Of a stretch of 7,506 bases of DNA, positions 7,201 to 7,506 are shown one piece after another. Location: NCBI GenBank assembly GCA_020850915.1, contig JADZDV010000293.1, positions 1 to 7,506 of the forward strand. The letters run 5' to 3'. The translations under genes and the position numbers were made by a program. How positions within the stretch are numbered: position 1 is the first letter of the stretch; each line of letters opens with the position of its first letter. The DNA is from Chloroflexota bacterium (GTDB lineage: Bacteria; Chloroflexota; UBA6077; JADZDV01). The notes below the pieces were generated by a model. The model had not been told where the DNA came from. It saw only the letters and a list, made by a program, of their open reading frames with translations, and searched no databases.

Positions 7201-7506
7201 CAGAAAACCACGAATGCTGTGAAGTGGCGTTGCAGCGGGCCCCGAGAACCTCAGCTCCGCCTGGCGTCCATCGCCAGAGCATGATGCCCAGCACGCCGGC
7301 CATCAGACACTCGATGCCGGTCATCGCGGCGATGCGCAGGGTGACGCCCAGCCAGAAACCCTCCGGAAAGAGCAGCAGGAGCGCGTCACGCGCCGGATCG
7401 AGCATCCAGAGGTCGTTCCGGAACATCACCTGGTGAAACTGTATGAAAAGCGAGGTGAAGTCGGTTGTCGATAGCACTCCGACCAGCACCAGGAGGCCGA
7501 TTGACA
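7169..7506 (-). CDS. DUF1461 (TIGR01906) integral membrane protein, N-terminus cut by window edge
   Basis: Only the last 111 residues are visible; the frame is open at the right edge, so the start lies outside. A hydrophobic stretch 'SIGLLVLVGVL' at the edge is followed by 'FIQFHQVMFRNDLWMLDPARD' minus its first residue, then 'ALLLLFPEGFWLGVTLRI' and a last membrane helix ending 'AGVLGIMLWRW'. The FHxxxFxNDLWxxDPxxDxLxxLFPExF pattern is the C-terminal signature of the DUF1461/TIGR01906 family, membrane proteins of unknown function found in Firmicutes, Actinobacteria and Chloroflexota. After the last helix comes a polar, Arg- and Gly-rich tail of about 30 residues ('TPGGAEVLGARCNATSQHSW' and beyond) that overlaps the phosphatase frame and does not look like family sequence. 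The true C-terminus may have been nearer 'LWRWTPG', with the tail produced by an indel. The GTG at 7489 sits inside a helix and is not the start. Confidence 0.85.
   Translation of the reverse strand, partial: SIGLLVLVGVLSTTDFTSLFIQFHQVMFRNDLWMLDPARDALLLLFPEGFWLGVTLRIAAMTGIECLMAGVLGIMLWRWTPGGAEVLGARCNATSQHSWFSGGPGRRRLSR

Overview
The window is GC-rich (by eye about two thirds G+C). Every gene I can support lies on the minus strand, so transcription runs from high to low coordinates. The long open frames on the plus strand are shadows of these genes. GTG starts, a large M. tuberculosis-type glutamine-dependent NAD synthase, a TIGR01906/DUF1461 membrane protein and a secreted protein with a Thr/Pro linker of the 'TPTATPTAPP' kind together suggest a high-GC Chloroflexota or a related Terrabacteria lineage. 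That is inference; no rRNA or other taxonomic marker is present.

Layout in order of transcription: (1) 7506-7169, the C-terminal end of a DUF1461 membrane protein cut by the right edge; (2) 7200-6403, a class IIA HAD phosphatase whose reading frame overlaps gene 1 and has no ordinary start codon ahead of its first catalytic motif; (3) 6305-5361, a lipoprotein substrate-binding protein of the glycine betaine/choline (OpuAC/OsmF) family, followed by a terminator-like hairpin at 5315-5291; (4) about 5172-4709, the broken remains of a VIT1/CCC1-family iron/manganese transporter, with a one-base frameshift, a missing central membrane segment and a lost metal-ligand glutamate; (5) 4567-2501, an apparently intact nadE with a strong ribosome binding site; (6) from about 2460 (first ATG 2310) to beyond the left edge, a large secreted or surface protein with a threonine-rich linker and a beta-rich C-terminal part, whose N-terminus is again not in frame with a normal start.

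The genes do not form an obvious pathway. Gene pair 1-2 overlaps and is probably co-transcribed. The osmolyte-binding lipoprotein stands alone, without its ABC ATPase or permease in the window. nadE covers the last step of NAD synthesis. The surface protein starts within about 40 bases of the nadE stop and could be read through from it. I see no mobile element, CRISPR array, tRNA or rRNA. The main points of interest are the transporter pseudogene, which remains open in frame with nadE over 263 codons, and two genes whose N-termini lack a usable in-frame start.
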